From Darksidea phi (taxonomy: Eukaryota > Ascomycota > Dothideomycetes > Pleosporales > Lentitheciaceae), in assembly GCA_030770425.1 (NCBI GenBank), contig JASJFT010000080.1:1-64000 (forward strand): a stretch of DNA of 64,000 nucleotides. Direction: 5' to 3'. Below the pieces are notes generated by a model. It searched no databases. It had not been told where the DNA came from and saw only the letters and a list, made by a program, of their open reading frames with translations. A program made the position numbers and the translations under genes. Below are positions 23,692-34,625 of this stretch, piece after piece; the stretch's first letter is position 1, and each line of letters begins with the position of its first letter.

Positions 23692-26534
23692 TCATGCCGC
23701 TGCGAGTTGGCTCGATATCCCTTCATTCGCGACCCACTTCCCTTCAGCATGTGTCCGGGCATGGAGTGCGCAGGTACGGAGGGTGTCGATGTGTCCCAAA
23801 CCCGCACGCTTCAACAACTCTACAATCTCCGCATAGCCACCTTCCATCGCGCGCTGAAGCGGAGTCTGTTGATAATTACTATCCACCATCTCTAAATCTA
23901 TCTCGGCCCTCTGAGTCAGGAAGCTTACAATCCTCGTGTACCCGCGATCCGCCGCGCGCCAAAGCGGCGTCTGGCCCCAGATCTCGGTCTTAGAATTGAT
24001 ATCTATATGTGGATGATCAAGGAGGAGTTGGACAACATCGTCATGCCCGCCATCGACTGCTTTCCAAAGTGGTGTCTCGCCATAGAACGGGTCTCGCGTG
24101 TTTGGATCGACTGAGGGGAGAGAAAGGAAGAGGGAGACTATCGCTACATGGCCATTGGCTGCAGCCAAGGATAGAGGTGTTAGTCCACGAGCATTTGTCG
24201 CATCCGCGATAATGTCTGGACTCTTGAGGAGGGTCTTCACGACCGCTTCGTGGCCATCGCGAGACGCCCAGTGAAGGGCTGTTAGGCCAGCGGAGTCGGG
24301 GGTGTTGATGTCGATGGAACAGGAGGAAATCAGAGTGTCGAGGGTTCGTGAAAGTCCGAGGCCTGAGGCTATGTGTAGGCCTTCTGCTCGCGACAACGGG
24401 ATATCGTATCCTTGCCCCAAATACTTTGATATCCTATACCAAGACGCTGTCCTTGCGCTGTTTTTCAGGAATGCGATAATTTGGTCCTCAAGTAATGTTT
24501 CTGGGGTGCCGCGGGCGTGCTCGCCCCAGAATTGCACTGCGTAGTCGGCAAGCGGATACTGGTCTAGTTGATCTTTGAAGTTGTTGCGGTTGAGGGCTGG
24601 GACGTCGAGACCGGAGAAGCAGAGGTAGGTTAAGCAGGTCGATGTTATGACGGCTTGTGCTTTTGGGAATCGAATGGGGACTATTTGCTCAAAGTACTCC
24701 TGGGCGGTGTAGTGCACGAGGCGGATAATTTTACTTTTTGCGTCGGTCGTTACGAGGCCGGCGCAGGCGGATATCATGAGGTCCTCGTCTGGCATGCCAT
24801 CTTCAATTAAGTCGACATCTCCCTCCTCGACAGCTAACGCGTGCTGAACCTCTATCAACTTCAGCGGCCTCTTAGCACAGACTATCCATGAGAGAAGGCG
24901 CTCGGCTAGGTCGACATCTTCTTCGCTTTGGCTCCATATTCGTCGCATTGCTTCGTGGTAAGTGTCGTTCAGCTGCTGGGGTAGACTTGCGAGGGAGCGT
25001 CGGATGTCTCGTCTGTTGTTTTTCTTCGCCACGGCGTCCATTTGCAATTGCGCCAGAAGAAACATTCCCTTCGCATTATCCACAATGTTATCAACAACCG
25101 TAGCCTGCAGCTCAGCATCACCCGTTAGAAGACGAACGAGCCGGCTTTCATTCTGAATCCGCTTGTCGAGATACTGTTTCACATCATCATCGGCAGCTCT
25201 TATTTCCATTTGTAGATCTCCGGAAAGTTCTTTCTCGATAGAAGGGATGAATCTGGACGTGATCAAGATGCGAGACCTTGGCTGCAACCGTCGGATCTCA
25301 TCAAGGAATCCATCTCTCACGCCATCCTTCTCTGAACACTCGTCTAAGGCGTCTACTACTATGAAGACACCAGGCAGATGGCAAACTTCGGCGTGTAGTA
25401 GACTAGACCATTCATCAGATGTGGGCCGCGAAGACTTGTGAGAATGGCGTTTGTATGCTGATATGATATCGGGGCTAATATTGCCGTTTGCCTGGACTAG
25501 TTGTTTTAGTAGGCTTGCAGTAAGGATGTCTACTGTTTGGATTTCATGCTCTTTGTAGTTGAAATAGATATAAGCAACCGGAGTACGAGAATCGAATCGC
25601 TGCTCTAGATGATTGATGATAAGGGACCTGCGATTTCGGACTGGGGTTAGCTAGACAGACTATAGTTTTCAGGCCAGACTCACGAGAGAATGGTTTTGCC
25701 TGCACCGGCTGTATAACTGTCAGAGTAGGTACCAAACTTTTTTGTTTCTTTAACTCACGCTGTCCGTAGCACCACAATATCTTCGGTGGCATCTCTAACC
25801 AAGTGTTGAACACGTCGCTCTTCAAAAACCACCCTCCGGTGCCTCTTTGACATCTTGCTAGATTATCCGCTTGCTTCCTCGAAAAGTCAACGCTTGATAT
25901 CCAGTCTAAGATCTCCTGGCGCTCCTGGTCTATGTTCCATTTAGTGTCGGCCCTGTCACCGCATGGTAGAAACCACATTACCTTTCTGACTCTTTTCTAT
26001 GTCTCCCTTTAGTGTGACGACATCGTCGTGGATCTGCAACGATATCCGACTGGAAGGAGAGGTTAGCATAACCGGTCAACCAAAAGGCTCGAGTTCCGTT
26101 AGGCTCACGTACAAATGGTCCCCTTCTTGGTGAAGACTAAGTAGCGACTTAAAGCGTTCTATTCGCAGCAGGATGTTGTCGATATCCTGCTTTTCGAATG
26201 GCCAAGTGATGGCTTTCAAGATTCTACCAGTACGACGACTGCCGGGCTTTAACTTGCCGTATAGCCCCTCAACCGCTTCCTTCAGTTGTTCCAACGGTCC
26301 GTCATGACCTGCAAGCAGCCGGATGCCGCTGAGCCGAGGGTCATCCAAGCCTATGTCCTCGATGGCGTATCGAAACTGTGTTAGGAATGCCACAAGATTA
26401 GCACACTCCAGTGCCAGTCTGGCGCGATCTTTCGGGGCGTTTTTTATGTCGTTGATACCGTGGATGAGGGTAACTGCCGCAGCTATGAGCTGCCCGACAT
26501 TAGCAATTATGCCTACCGCTGAAATGGGATCCAT
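23692..26534 (-). CDS. NACHT-ankyrin STAND (NLR-like) protein
   Basis: Predicted 873 residues in five exons: complement(23692..25627, 25684..25708, 25759..25929, 25982..26049, 26113..26534). The start is MDPISAVGIIANVGQ (the frame upstream begins with TTG). Residues 1-165 form a helical N-terminal domain like those of fungal NLR-type proteins. A 25-nt exon encodes Walker A, PGAGKTIL (221-228). Walker B is GVFIVVDALDEC (about 315-326). Sensor-like SRILITSRF and the LVHYTAQEYF region of fungal NACHT proteins follow. About five ankyrin repeats lie at 655-830 (TALHWASRDGHEAVVKTLL, TPLSLAAANGHVAIVSLFL). STAND proteins of this layout act as signal-sensing switches. The ligand and effector output are unknown. 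Confidence 0.9.
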
Positions 26535-27837
26535 ATCGGACTGCAATAAAACGAAGTCAAAGAACGGTAGCTAAGTTTAGAATAGCAGTTTTGGTTATAT
26601 TCAATTTGTGGTCGATCATGAAGCTTGGTGTGGGTTGTTGACCGGTGAGCAGGGGCACAGTACAATTACATATGCAGCCTGGGCAGGCTTAGAGGCATGC
26701 CTGCAGGCAAAAACCCAACTGCATCAAGTGCATTTTCTGTCCATTTCACGCTTCCGCTCTGCCGATCCGATTTGCAGCGCCACTCTCAACAGCTCACAGT
26801 AATCCTCAACGAGAGAGGATTACAGGGCCGTCCACATTATGATTGCCGCCCACAGGGGCCAAGGCCTCAGCATGTGTCGCATCGTCATTGACGTCCCCAC
26901 ATTTAAAATGTACATCAGGTTCCTTCTGCAGCTGCAGTTAGTTTAATCATGGAGCCACATATTGTCACTCACCTCCGTCGCCTTATCGGCTGCGGCAACG
27001 GGGCGCTGTTGCATCGCCTTCTGTGCGTTGTTTCTCAGCTACACAGCATTCCACCACATGGAGGCATACCACTGGGTGGACTCACGATGACCTCTTCATT
27101 GATTTTGCCTTCGTGGCGGACTATTAGAACTAGCCTTGCAAGCAAGTCGCAAGGGCGCTTACCAAACACAACTGGTCCCTTAATGCGCGTGTTGGCCACA
27201 AGCGACGCCATTCCGCCTACTGATTTACCAGTGCGGGTGATGTTCCCCACTTCGACCTTCAAGTCGTCAGCGTCGCGACGAGGAATGAAACACTCAAGTG
27301 CTTGCTCTGATCGTTTGCCGAGCGGCTGGCGCCGGTTCGCTTGACGATTTAGGCATAGCTTTCGTATCGCTAGCGGTCGGCTTAGCGGCGCGATTTGCGA
27401 TGGAAGATAGGGTAGCGACCCTGCAGGTGTTCCCAGGCCCACGGTATTTGCTTTCAGACATGGTAAAGAATTTGGTGTATCGAATCGCTCTGTGCTTCGT
27501 CACCTGGGAGGGGATACAGCGCTCATTTGTACTCTTAACGGCCCCCAAAGTTGGGCTTGCTACCCAAGGGCGTAGATAGGACCGATTGCTTTGTTGAGAC
27601 GCAGCACCTACATATGCACCCTGATCACTAACTGAGTTGTCAAAAGCTGACCCTGGCCCTGGAGCCGAGCGCACGCCTCACTTTTGGGCCATCTTACTGG
27701 AACATTCTATTCTCGCCAGACGCACGCACGCACGCACTGGGTTGCTGATTTGATTTCAAATGGATGCACTAGTTCGAAGATAGCATGGAAGGCAGAACCA
27801 GAGAATACGTTAGAAATGACTGCTATGACTTCAACAC
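26535..27837. other. Intergenic region with uncertain ORFs
   Basis: No recognised gene. On the minus strand an ATG at 27461 opens 55 residues (MSESKYRGPGNT...), and a neighbouring frame stays open from 27442 to 27035. Together they could be one frameshifted gene, but the plus strand is also open at 26949-27344, so coding is unproven. A CGCA tetranucleotide repeat sits near 27719-27736. Confidence 0.35.
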
Positions 27838-30537
27838 TTAATGACTCCATAACACAACCGCCCGACTCCAAACCTTTTCCACGAGTTCACCCTGTTTCGC
27901 TACAATACTCGGTTGGATGACCATGTCCATCTCCGCATTCTCACCTGGACGTTTTTCAGGATGATTTTGGGACGGGTGCATCTCGAACTCCTTGCCGTCG
28001 GTTGCAAAACGTCGAACCCTCAAGTGCTGGTAGCCTCGGATATGGATATCCGAAGGCTGTCTCCATATGAGTAGCCCCACCTGGATTGCTTTCTCCATGA
28101 TAGTTTTGAGATCACGAAGCCGAGTATCTTGTTTCCTTGCGTCGAGCTTCAGAAGTGCTTTTGCTGGCCCATCGAGAAAACGTTTGGCAAGTTTCATGCA
28201 CTTTTCGTTGTCAACCTTGATTGGAGCATCGTCTTCGCCGCTTTCGCGTGGTAGCGTTGGCTCTAGCCACTGCAGTTGCTGATATCTCCATTTGTAACCA
28301 TCCGCCGGATCCACTATATGTGAGAATATGTTAGTGTGCGTCCTTGCCATTGTAGTGGGCATCGACTCACCATCAATGCGTTTCTGGAGCGCATCCACCA
28401 TCTTCCCTGCAAATTCTGCGTGCGTTTCTAGTTCGAAGGCTAAGAAGGGCTTGTTGAGCACATTCTCTGTGATATATTGCACTACTAGTGCATTGACAAC
28501 GATATCCGGGTCGTACTTGCGACACAATGCCGCTGCATCGTTCTGCCTTCCGGCTGTCTTCGCAAGTTCCGCATCGAGTGTCGCATCAAGGCTAACAGAG
28601 TCTTCGTCAAACTTCACAATAGCATATGTCTCTGCCCATTGCTTGCATCGTGCCCCAATATTCATATGTATGTCACTTTTTAGTCTCTCATCGTCCACTG
28701 TCTGGCTATCCTTGCTTTCTTTTTCGACCACCCTGTCGAAGATTTCGTGTTTCGCTTCATCCACGAAATGCCGCTGTTCCTCAGCATCTCTCTCTAGTTT
28801 GATGATGATATCCCGCTTTTCTTTTAGCTCGGCTTGTAGTTTATTCAATCCTTCTTGAGCCGCTTGGTTAATCTTCGATTCGTCTTGGGCCAGTAGCTTG
28901 TATACTTCCTGCAAGGTCTTGAACTGCTCTTGGACGCCTTTGAGTTTGTTTTCGAGAGCGACTTTCTCCACTTCTAGTCTCTCACAGTCTATTTCCTTCT
29001 CTTTTACCGTCTTTTTCATTTCAGAAATATTCGTTTGGAATTTAACCTCTTTTTCTTTCTGCTTTTCAGCCTCGCCTTTCAGCTGGTTTACCTGCTCTGA
29101 GAGCTCCGTGGCGCGTTGACGAAGATTTTCAGCTTCTGGTGACCGGTTTTGGAGGAGCATGGATACTGCTTGTTGGCCCTGATCAGCTTGAAGCTCAGGT
29201 CTCTTTCCTTTCTCTTCCGGCGTAGATGCCTGAACTTCCTTCTTGAGCTTAAATGTATGGTTTTTTTGCCGTTTGAGGTTGCTGTTTTCAGCCTCTAATG
29301 TTTGCAATCTCTGCTTGAGCTTGGACGTATCGTTTTCCTGCTGCTTGAAGCCGCTGATCTGAGCTTCCAACGTTNNNNNNNNNNNNNNNNNNNNNNNNNN
29401 NNNNNNNNNNNNNNNNNNNNNNNNNNNNNNNNNNNNNNNNNNNNNNNNNNNNNNNNNNNNNNNNNNNNNNNNTGTTTGCAATCTCTGCTTGAGCTTGGAC
29501 GTATCGTTTTCCTGCTGCTTGAAGCCGCTGATCTGAGCTTCCAACGTTCGTACTTTCTTCTCAAGCTCAGATGTATGGTTTTCCTGTTGTTTGGGGTTAC
29601 TAATCTGAGCCTTCAACGTCTGCACTTCCTCCACAAGCCTAGGTGCTTGTTGTTCGTACTTCTGTGGTGCACCCTGTCTCTTGTGTTCCTCCAGTTCTTT
29701 CGAAAGGTGCCCGATTTCTGCCTGTTGATTCGGCAAGTCGTTCTTGCTCTTGGATGAGTCGTCCTCTTTTTTGGTCGTTTGCTGTTCAGCGACTAACACT
29801 CTTTTCTGTAGCTCTTCACTCATCTCCCTTTTCTGTTTGCGTAGCGTTTCTTTATCCTTCTTTAGGACCTCCTTTGCATTCTTTAGTGTCTCGTTTTCCT
29901 TCTTTAGTGTCCCGTTTTCCTCTTTTAGCTCATCGTTCTCCTCCCGTAGTATCTCCTTCTCCTTCTCTAGTGTCCCCTTTTCCTTACCTAGAGGCTCCAT
30001 TCTTTCATGCAGCGCCTGATCTGCAATGCGTAACTCCTCTTCATCCGTACTCTTTTCCCCTGTTCTTTTCCCTACATCGCTTGGCGTACTTTGCTTCATA
30101 CTATGTCCATGAAGCTCTGCGATAAGTGCCTCTTTCTCTACACTCAACTTTTCACACTCTTTGCTAAGGCTTTTGACTTCCGTGCGTAATGTCTCCTCTT
30201 CCGAACTTAACCTTTTCTTCTCTCTATCTCTCTCTTTTCTAATGTTCTCCTGTAAATGTGCGGAGATTATTCGCATGCATTCGGTGACCACTTCTTCCGT
30301 TGTCATCGTCTTATGCGGATGCTCTTCAATCGGCGGTTGGACCTGTTTCCTCTTCTGGGCCGAGGATGGAGATGGATTGTCGACGCCCTTTGCCTGGATG
30401 ACTGTCTTCTCCTCCGAGGATGTTGAACTATTGGACACGGTGGATTTCGCTGCAGAGACCGGTTTCGCAATTTCGTCATTCTCATACATTCCGGAGGTGC
30501 TCTCATGTGACTCTGGGTTGGGCTTGGGGCTATCCAT
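27838..30537 (-). CDS. Large coiled-coil protein with 24-residue tandem repeats (assembly gap inside)
   Basis: The ATG at 30535-30537 opens a frame of about 900 codons ending at 27838. I predict one intron, 28314-28370 (57 nt; GTGAGT, CTAAC, CATATAG), which is a multiple of three and stop-free. The N-terminus (about 1-75) is Ser/Thr-rich and polar. Residues about 85-650 are Glu/Lys/Gln-rich heptad coiled coil, including EENDELKEENGTLKKENE. The centre carries 24-residue repeats such as TLEAQISGFKQQENDTSKLK. The C-terminal 250 residues look folded: CKQWAETYAIVKFDED, DPADGYKWRYQQLQWLEP, VGLLIWRQPSDIHIRGYQHL. I do not recognise the family. The 98-N gap makes length and frame across 29375-29472 uncertain. 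Confidence 0.75.
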   Translation of the reverse strand: MDSPKPNPESHESTSGMYENDEIAKPVSAAKSTVSNSSTSSEEKTVIQAKGVDNPSPSSAQKRKQVQPPIEEHPHKTMTTEEVVTECMRIISAHLQENIRKERDREKKRLSSEEETLRTEVKSLSKECEKLSVEKEALIAELHGHSMKQSTPSDVGKRTGEKSTDEEELRIADQALHERMEPLGKEKGTLEKEKEILREENDELKEENGTLKKENETLKNAKEVLKKDKETLRKQKREMSEELQKRVLVAEQQTTKKEDDSSKSKNDLPNQQAEIGHLSKELEEHKRQGAPQKYEQQAPRLVEEVQTLKAQISNPKQQENHTSELEKKVRTLEAQISGFKQQENDTSKLKQRLQTXXXXXXXXXXXXXXXXXXXXXXXXXXXXXXXXXTLEAQISGFKQQENDTSKLKQRLQTLEAENSNLKRQKNHTFKLKKEVQASTPEEKGKRPELQADQGQQAVSMLLQNRSPEAENLRQRATELSEQVNQLKGEAEKQKEKEVKFQTNISEMKKTVKEKEIDCERLEVEKVALENKLKGVQEQFKTLQEVYKLLAQDESKINQAAQEGLNKLQAELKEKRDIIIKLERDAEEQRHFVDEAKHEIFDRVVEKESKDSQTVDDERLKSDIHMNIGARCKQWAETYAIVKFDEDSVSLDATLDAELAKTAGRQNDAAALCRKYDPDIVVNALVVQYITENVLNKPFLAFELETHAEFAGKMVDALQKRIDGESMPTTMARTHTNIFSHIVDPADGYKWRYQQLQWLEPTLPRESGEDDAPIKVDNEKCMKLAKRFLDGPAKALLKLDARKQDTRLRDLKTIMEKAIQVGLLIWRQPSDIHIRGYQHLRVRRFATDGKEFEMHPSQNHPEKRPGENAEMDMVIQPSIVAKQGELVEKVWSRAVVLWSH
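29228..29619 (-). repeat. 72-bp tandem repeats coding for 24-residue coiled-coil units
   Basis: At least four related units are visible. Two are identical over 72 bases on either side of the N run (about 29300-29371 and 29474-29545); outer units at about 29228-29299 and 29546-29619 have diverged (SNPKQQENHTSELEKKVR, ENSNLKRQKNHTFKLKK). Repeat start spacing across the gap is 174 bases, not a multiple of 72, so the N length is probably nominal. Confidence 0.85.
29375..29472. other. Assembly gap (98 N)
   Basis: A run of 98 undetermined bases lies within the tandem repeat of the coiled-coil gene, consistent with repeat collapse during assembly. Confidence 0.99.
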
Positions 30538-30862
30538 TTTGCTAGGACTTTGTCGCTGTTGCTCACTGTTGGCAAGATTGGGGTTGGGATAACCCGAAAA
30601 GGGTCAACTAATTTTGTTCGTGCGTTGGTTTGGAATATAGAGTTCACAATGTCAACGCTGAATATGAAACTTCCGCTGAGTTTGTCGGTACAACTTTTAC
30701 TTCGCTTTCACCGGATATCGTTTATTCGTTATGTGCTCGTTTTAGTCACATCCAAGCATCCAATCAAAGTAGCTCAGCGGATACGACTATTTTGATACCC
30801 TCTTGCATAAACCTCGCACAAGATAAGCTTGCAAGCTTCACTTTTTGACCAGGACGAATAAC
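30538..30862. other. Upstream region of the coiled-coil gene
   Basis: Probably holds the promoter of the minus-strand coiled-coil gene. Moderately AT-rich, with no distinct element or coding sequence seen. Confidence 0.45.
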
Positions 30863-30928
30863 AGCTAGAGTCCTGCAAGGTAATCAATGACTAATAGCTA
30901 GAGTCCTGCAAGGTAATCAATGACTAAA
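30863..30928. repeat. 33-bp direct repeat, two exact copies
   Basis: The unit starting AGCTAGAGTCCTGCAAGG and ending AATGACTAA-like sequence occurs twice head to tail (about 30863-30895 and 30896-30928). Its position at the far end of the tRNA-like segment suggests a retroposon tail repeat. Confidence 0.85.
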
Positions 30929-31162
30929 GGGACATTCACCGATCATGCTTTGAGAGGCGTTGTCATTGGCTTGAGTGATGTCTCCATCGCGAAAGGCTGA
31001 AACTCGCCCTGCCTTAGTAATTAAACATGAGTTGTGCATGCATGCCATGCTCGAGCTCTGATAAGCCAACCGGAAAGTCAGGAACTGAACCTGAGGGTCT
31101 GTATTGGGTCGCTGGGAAAAGTCCCATGCAACTACTGAATTAGCCAGCTGCGCCACCTAATA
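30863..31162 (-). mobile_element. Candidate tRNA-derived SINE
   Basis: On the minus strand, TGGCGCAGCTGG (31155-31144) fits the RNA polymerase III A-box. GGTTCAGTTCC (31091-31081) fits the B-box except one base and sits within a 5-bp T-arm-like hairpin (TCAGG TTCAGTT CCTGA). The spacing of 52 nt is acceptable for pol III. An acceptor stem cannot be formed, so it is not an intact tRNA. About 150 bases of unrelated body follow and the segment ends in two copies of a 33-bp repeat. A tRNA-like head, body and repeat tail is the layout of a SINE. No target-site duplication was found. Confidence 0.35.
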
Positions 31163-31560
31163 TATACTCACCAGTCATGCCAGTGGAAGCGAGTCCAGCC
31201 TTGGATACGAATACGTCCCTCGGCAAAGGCATATGCGACTATGGGCTGACTTGAGCTTGGGCAACAATTCGTCCCATCCCGGCGATAGCGCGTTCCGCTT
31301 GGCTTCCTTACGTACGCCCACGTCACGGCCTGCGCGTGTCAATTTCTGCTCCTGCGTGTGGACGCTCTGCATGCTTGAGACGTTTTTCCGGTGAGTAAAT
31401 TGTCGGTGAAGGTTTTTTCGAAGCGGTTGACGTGGATCGGTACCATACGAGGATATCGACTCCGGGCGACGTGGTGCGTTGAAGACTCTCCCAGCTAGGT
31501 GCCTCGTCCCCAATACATCAAATAGAATTCTATTCAGCATCTTCCGTTTGCTCAATCGCC
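31163..31560. other. Upstream region of the Hsp70-like gene
   Basis: Probably contains the promoter and leader of the Hsp70-like gene. A minus-strand ORF of 205 codons overlaps it and runs into the Hsp70-like exons; it is a shadow with no domain. Confidence 0.45.
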
Positions 31561-33875
31561 ATGCCGGACCCAGGGAAGAAGAGCGGAAAGCGACCGCGAT
31601 TGGTAGTCGGTCTCGATTTTGGGACGACACACACAGGCAAGTCTTCTGTGGAGCCTCTCGAGTAGTGAAGTAACGATTCGCCCCTAAAGGCATAAGCTTT
31701 GGAATGACAGGGTCCGAGGCGACGCTCAACATTGACAAATGGCCGGCATATGACGGCTCTATGACGGTTGCGTGCAAGACGCCAACCCACATTTCCTACA
31801 CGCCCGGGGAGTCGTCATATCTTTGGGGCTACCAGATCGAATCGAATGCAAATCTATGCGCGTGGATGAAGTACCACCTTGACCAAGATAGTCCCGAAAC
31901 GCAATACGATGACCCAGAGCTGAACCAAGCCATGAAAAATGGCTTTTTGAGCATCATGGGAAGCAAAAGCCCAGAGCAGGTCACTAGAGACTATCTGAGA
32001 GAAGTCTTCAAGTTTACTGTGACTCAATTGAAGGACAAGTTCGGCGCTCGCTTTCTGAGGGTCACAAGCATCCACTGGTGGCTCGCGAAGCCGGGTATTT
32101 GGGGTGGCCAAGCCGAAATCGGGTTGCAAAAGATTGTAGAAACTGCAGCAAACGACGTTGACTTTGGTGGCACCAGAGGGGGTGATGAGTTCCACTTCAT
32201 CTCAGAACCTGAAGCGGCAGCATTTTCTTTGATAGGCGATGCGGAAGAGTCTAAGCACCAGTTTAAGGTACGAAATTTTGGTTCTCCCCTTTCCTATTCC
32301 ACTTCTAACCGCACATAGAAAGGCAGCTCAATTCTCGTCGTTGACTGTGGAGGCGGTATTGTGGTAAGTTGCTCCCCGTGGTGCCTCACTCCAAGCTCAT
32401 GTTCAACGAAATTATGAAGGATGTGGCTGTCTACACAATCGTTTCGACTAGCCCAGATACTAAGTTCGAAGAAGCGGTGCGTGGTAAAGGTAAATCATTC
32501 CCTCACTTCATTATTATGCTAGCTCTCTTGCTTACTCCCGCTTGTGAATCAGGAGGAAAATGCGGGGCTGCATATTTGGATCGATTATTTCAAGATCTCA
32601 TGTTGCGGCGTTTCGGTTCCTCATACAGCGATGTTGAGCGTGACGAGAAGATGACAGGTTCGGAATTCATGGCTAAATTCGAGATCAACAAACAGAGGTT
32701 CGGTTCGGGAGACCCATTGGTTGACATGCCCCTACGTATGTCTAATGTGGATACGAGCCTATCTGAGGACAACAAATATAATCCAAGAGATGGACAAGTA
32801 AAGCTAACAGAGTAAGTTTTTCAACTCCAGGTCGTGAAATGGGATTAACAGTCATAGGGACGATATGAAAAATGACATTTTCGAACCGGTCATTGAGAAA
32901 ATCATTGATATGATCACGGAACAAGCTAGAGAGGCTGAGGATGCAATCCCAGACGCCCCCATTGCAGTAATAATCTTTGGATTTCCTTCCGGAATAATAT
33001 ATCACTAAGACTTAAACCAGAACTTGCTCTTGGTGGGAGGACTCGGGAGATCACCCTATCTCCAATCCCGCATAAACCAATGGTGTCATGAGGAAGGTAT
33101 AACACTAAGAATACCGGAGAGCAAGAAAAGGCGAGACAAGTCTCAATCTACAATACAAACCCCTTACTGATAACATCTGTAGTTGGGGAGCCGTCTCCTA
33201 CGGCGCCGTTCTCCGTGGCCTAGACAGGGCAAAGATTGAAACGCGAATTGCACGGTTTCACTACGGTATAATGTGCAACTTGCCTTACAATCCACAACGG
33301 GACCCCCCCGAGGACATGTATCCATGCCCGTTCACTGGTAAGAAGCTTGCTAGGAACTGTGTGCTTTGGTTTGTAAAGGCTGTAAGTAAAGTCCACTCTG
33401 AATTGGTTCTGCAATGGGCTAACCTTATCCATAACAGGGGTCTGCTATTGGTAAAGATCCTATTTTTGGTAACAAATCGCCCAATTTGGGTCCCCAATTG
33501 CTCCGGAGAGAATTAAAGAGAGGACAGAGCAGATTCTCAGAGCAGATTGTGTGTTCTGGCGCGGAACGAGCCACAGGGAAGAGAACAAGCGGTATGTCAT
33601 GTTTGCTTACTCGTTTGTGAAGTCAGAGATGCTGATATTAGTAACCTGTTATAGAAGTGCAGGATGTTGGCAGACTTGTCGTAGATCTTTCGGAGATCGA
33701 CTTGGAGGGTTTCACAGTAAATGCACACGACAATGTCAAGAAAATCAGATTCGATTACATGGTTCAGCAGGGTATGGGAGCCCGACAGGGAAGCCTGCTG
33801 TTTAAGGCTGTTATGCAGGATGGTAGAGAACTTGGTCATTCACAGATTGATATTCGGTCAAAAGGGCCTAGCTAG
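31561..33875 (+). CDS. Hsp70-like (actin-fold ATPase) protein, ten exons
   Basis: Predicted 609 residues: join(31561..31636, 31690..32267, 32319..32363, 32420..32489, 32553..32811, 32858..32966, 33021..33139, 33183..33381, 33438..33591, 33655..33875). All nine introns (43-63 nt) keep phase; the first has a GC-AG boundary (CAG|GCAAGT). ATPase motifs are intact: VVGLDFGTTHTGISFG (phosphate 1), FISEPEAAA, ILVVDCGGGIVDVAVYTI (phosphate 2) and LLLVGGLGRSPYL (adenosine). A 199-nt exon and the C-terminal part follow instead of a canonical substrate-binding domain. This matches the divergent fungal Hsp70-like family related to Hsp12A, present in many copies in ascomycetes, with no defined role. The weakest junction is the GTCTCA donor at 33140. 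Gene lies between a NACHT/coiled-coil pair and a lectin. Confidence 0.82.
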
Positions 33876-34625
33876 TCGGCTTAGATGTCACTTCTATTTG
33901 CATCCTAGACTTTAAACCCCCTTTTCGCTATGGTAGCTGTAACAGAGTGGATATTACAAGACGAAGGATAGAACATAGAGAAAGTGATAGATAGAAGGAC
34001 CCTTGGAAAAGATCTCGCGTAACTATCCTCTCGACCCCTTCAATGTTCTATGAAGACATGGTTTCCTCGTGGGCACTTTGCATTCATACTTTTGCCTTTC
34101 ATACGTAACGATGGGCCATGTTTACAGGAAAAGGTTCGTCCGCGTATTTAATCTTTTTGTAAAGAAGAAATGCCAGCTTGTTTTTGCAGAATGCGCCACA
34201 GAGAACTCTGACATTACTGTTATTAGTATTTTGGAGTTGATGGACATGGCAATAGTAGTGGTGGTGCGGTTCATTGGCAGTGTTAAAACTGAGAAATTCT
34301 TTGACGTTCCATTGCGAGAAAAACCATCCCAAGGCCCGGCCGCGGATTGTCTGACGATATGATGTGTTGGCCTTGGCAATAGAGGCTGCATGAATCAGTC
34401 AGCTCGTTTATGCAGGAATGCAACTATAAGAGCTAACGTTGCCTATCAGCCGGTCAGCCCTTCAGCTCACATATCCCAACACTTTGTCAGCGCCACATTC
34501 TCATGCTTCTGTACACGTTTACATTTTTGGTTTAGATACCACCGTAATGCCACTCCCCCAAACTGTTTTCCGTTGCCCATAGGTTCTAGTACGACCTCGG
34601 ATTCTGCCAGACCTTGGCCTTCGCT
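33876..34625. other. Intergenic region
   Basis: Downstream flank of the Hsp70-like gene. Short ORFs only, nothing recognised. Confidence 0.45.

Noticed and set aside
26949..27442. ORFs open on both strands
   Set aside because: Neither strand gives a recognisable protein or a convincing splice path, so no gene is called.
27719..27736. CRISPR-like or regulatory array at the CGCA repeat
   Set aside because: A simple four-base microsatellite without spacers; CRISPR arrays are not expected in a fungal nucleus.
31081..31162. tRNA gene on the minus strand
   Set aside because: A- and B-boxes fit but the acceptor ends cannot pair and the anticodon arm is poor, so it was kept only as the head of a possible SINE.
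31175..31792. 205-codon minus-strand ORF
   Set aside because: It overlaps the first exons of the Hsp70-like gene in antisense and has no recognisable features.
31561..33875. Hsp70-like locus as a pseudogene
   Set aside because: It first looked fragmented with many frame changes, but nine short phase-consistent introns restore one 609-residue frame with all ATPase motifs.
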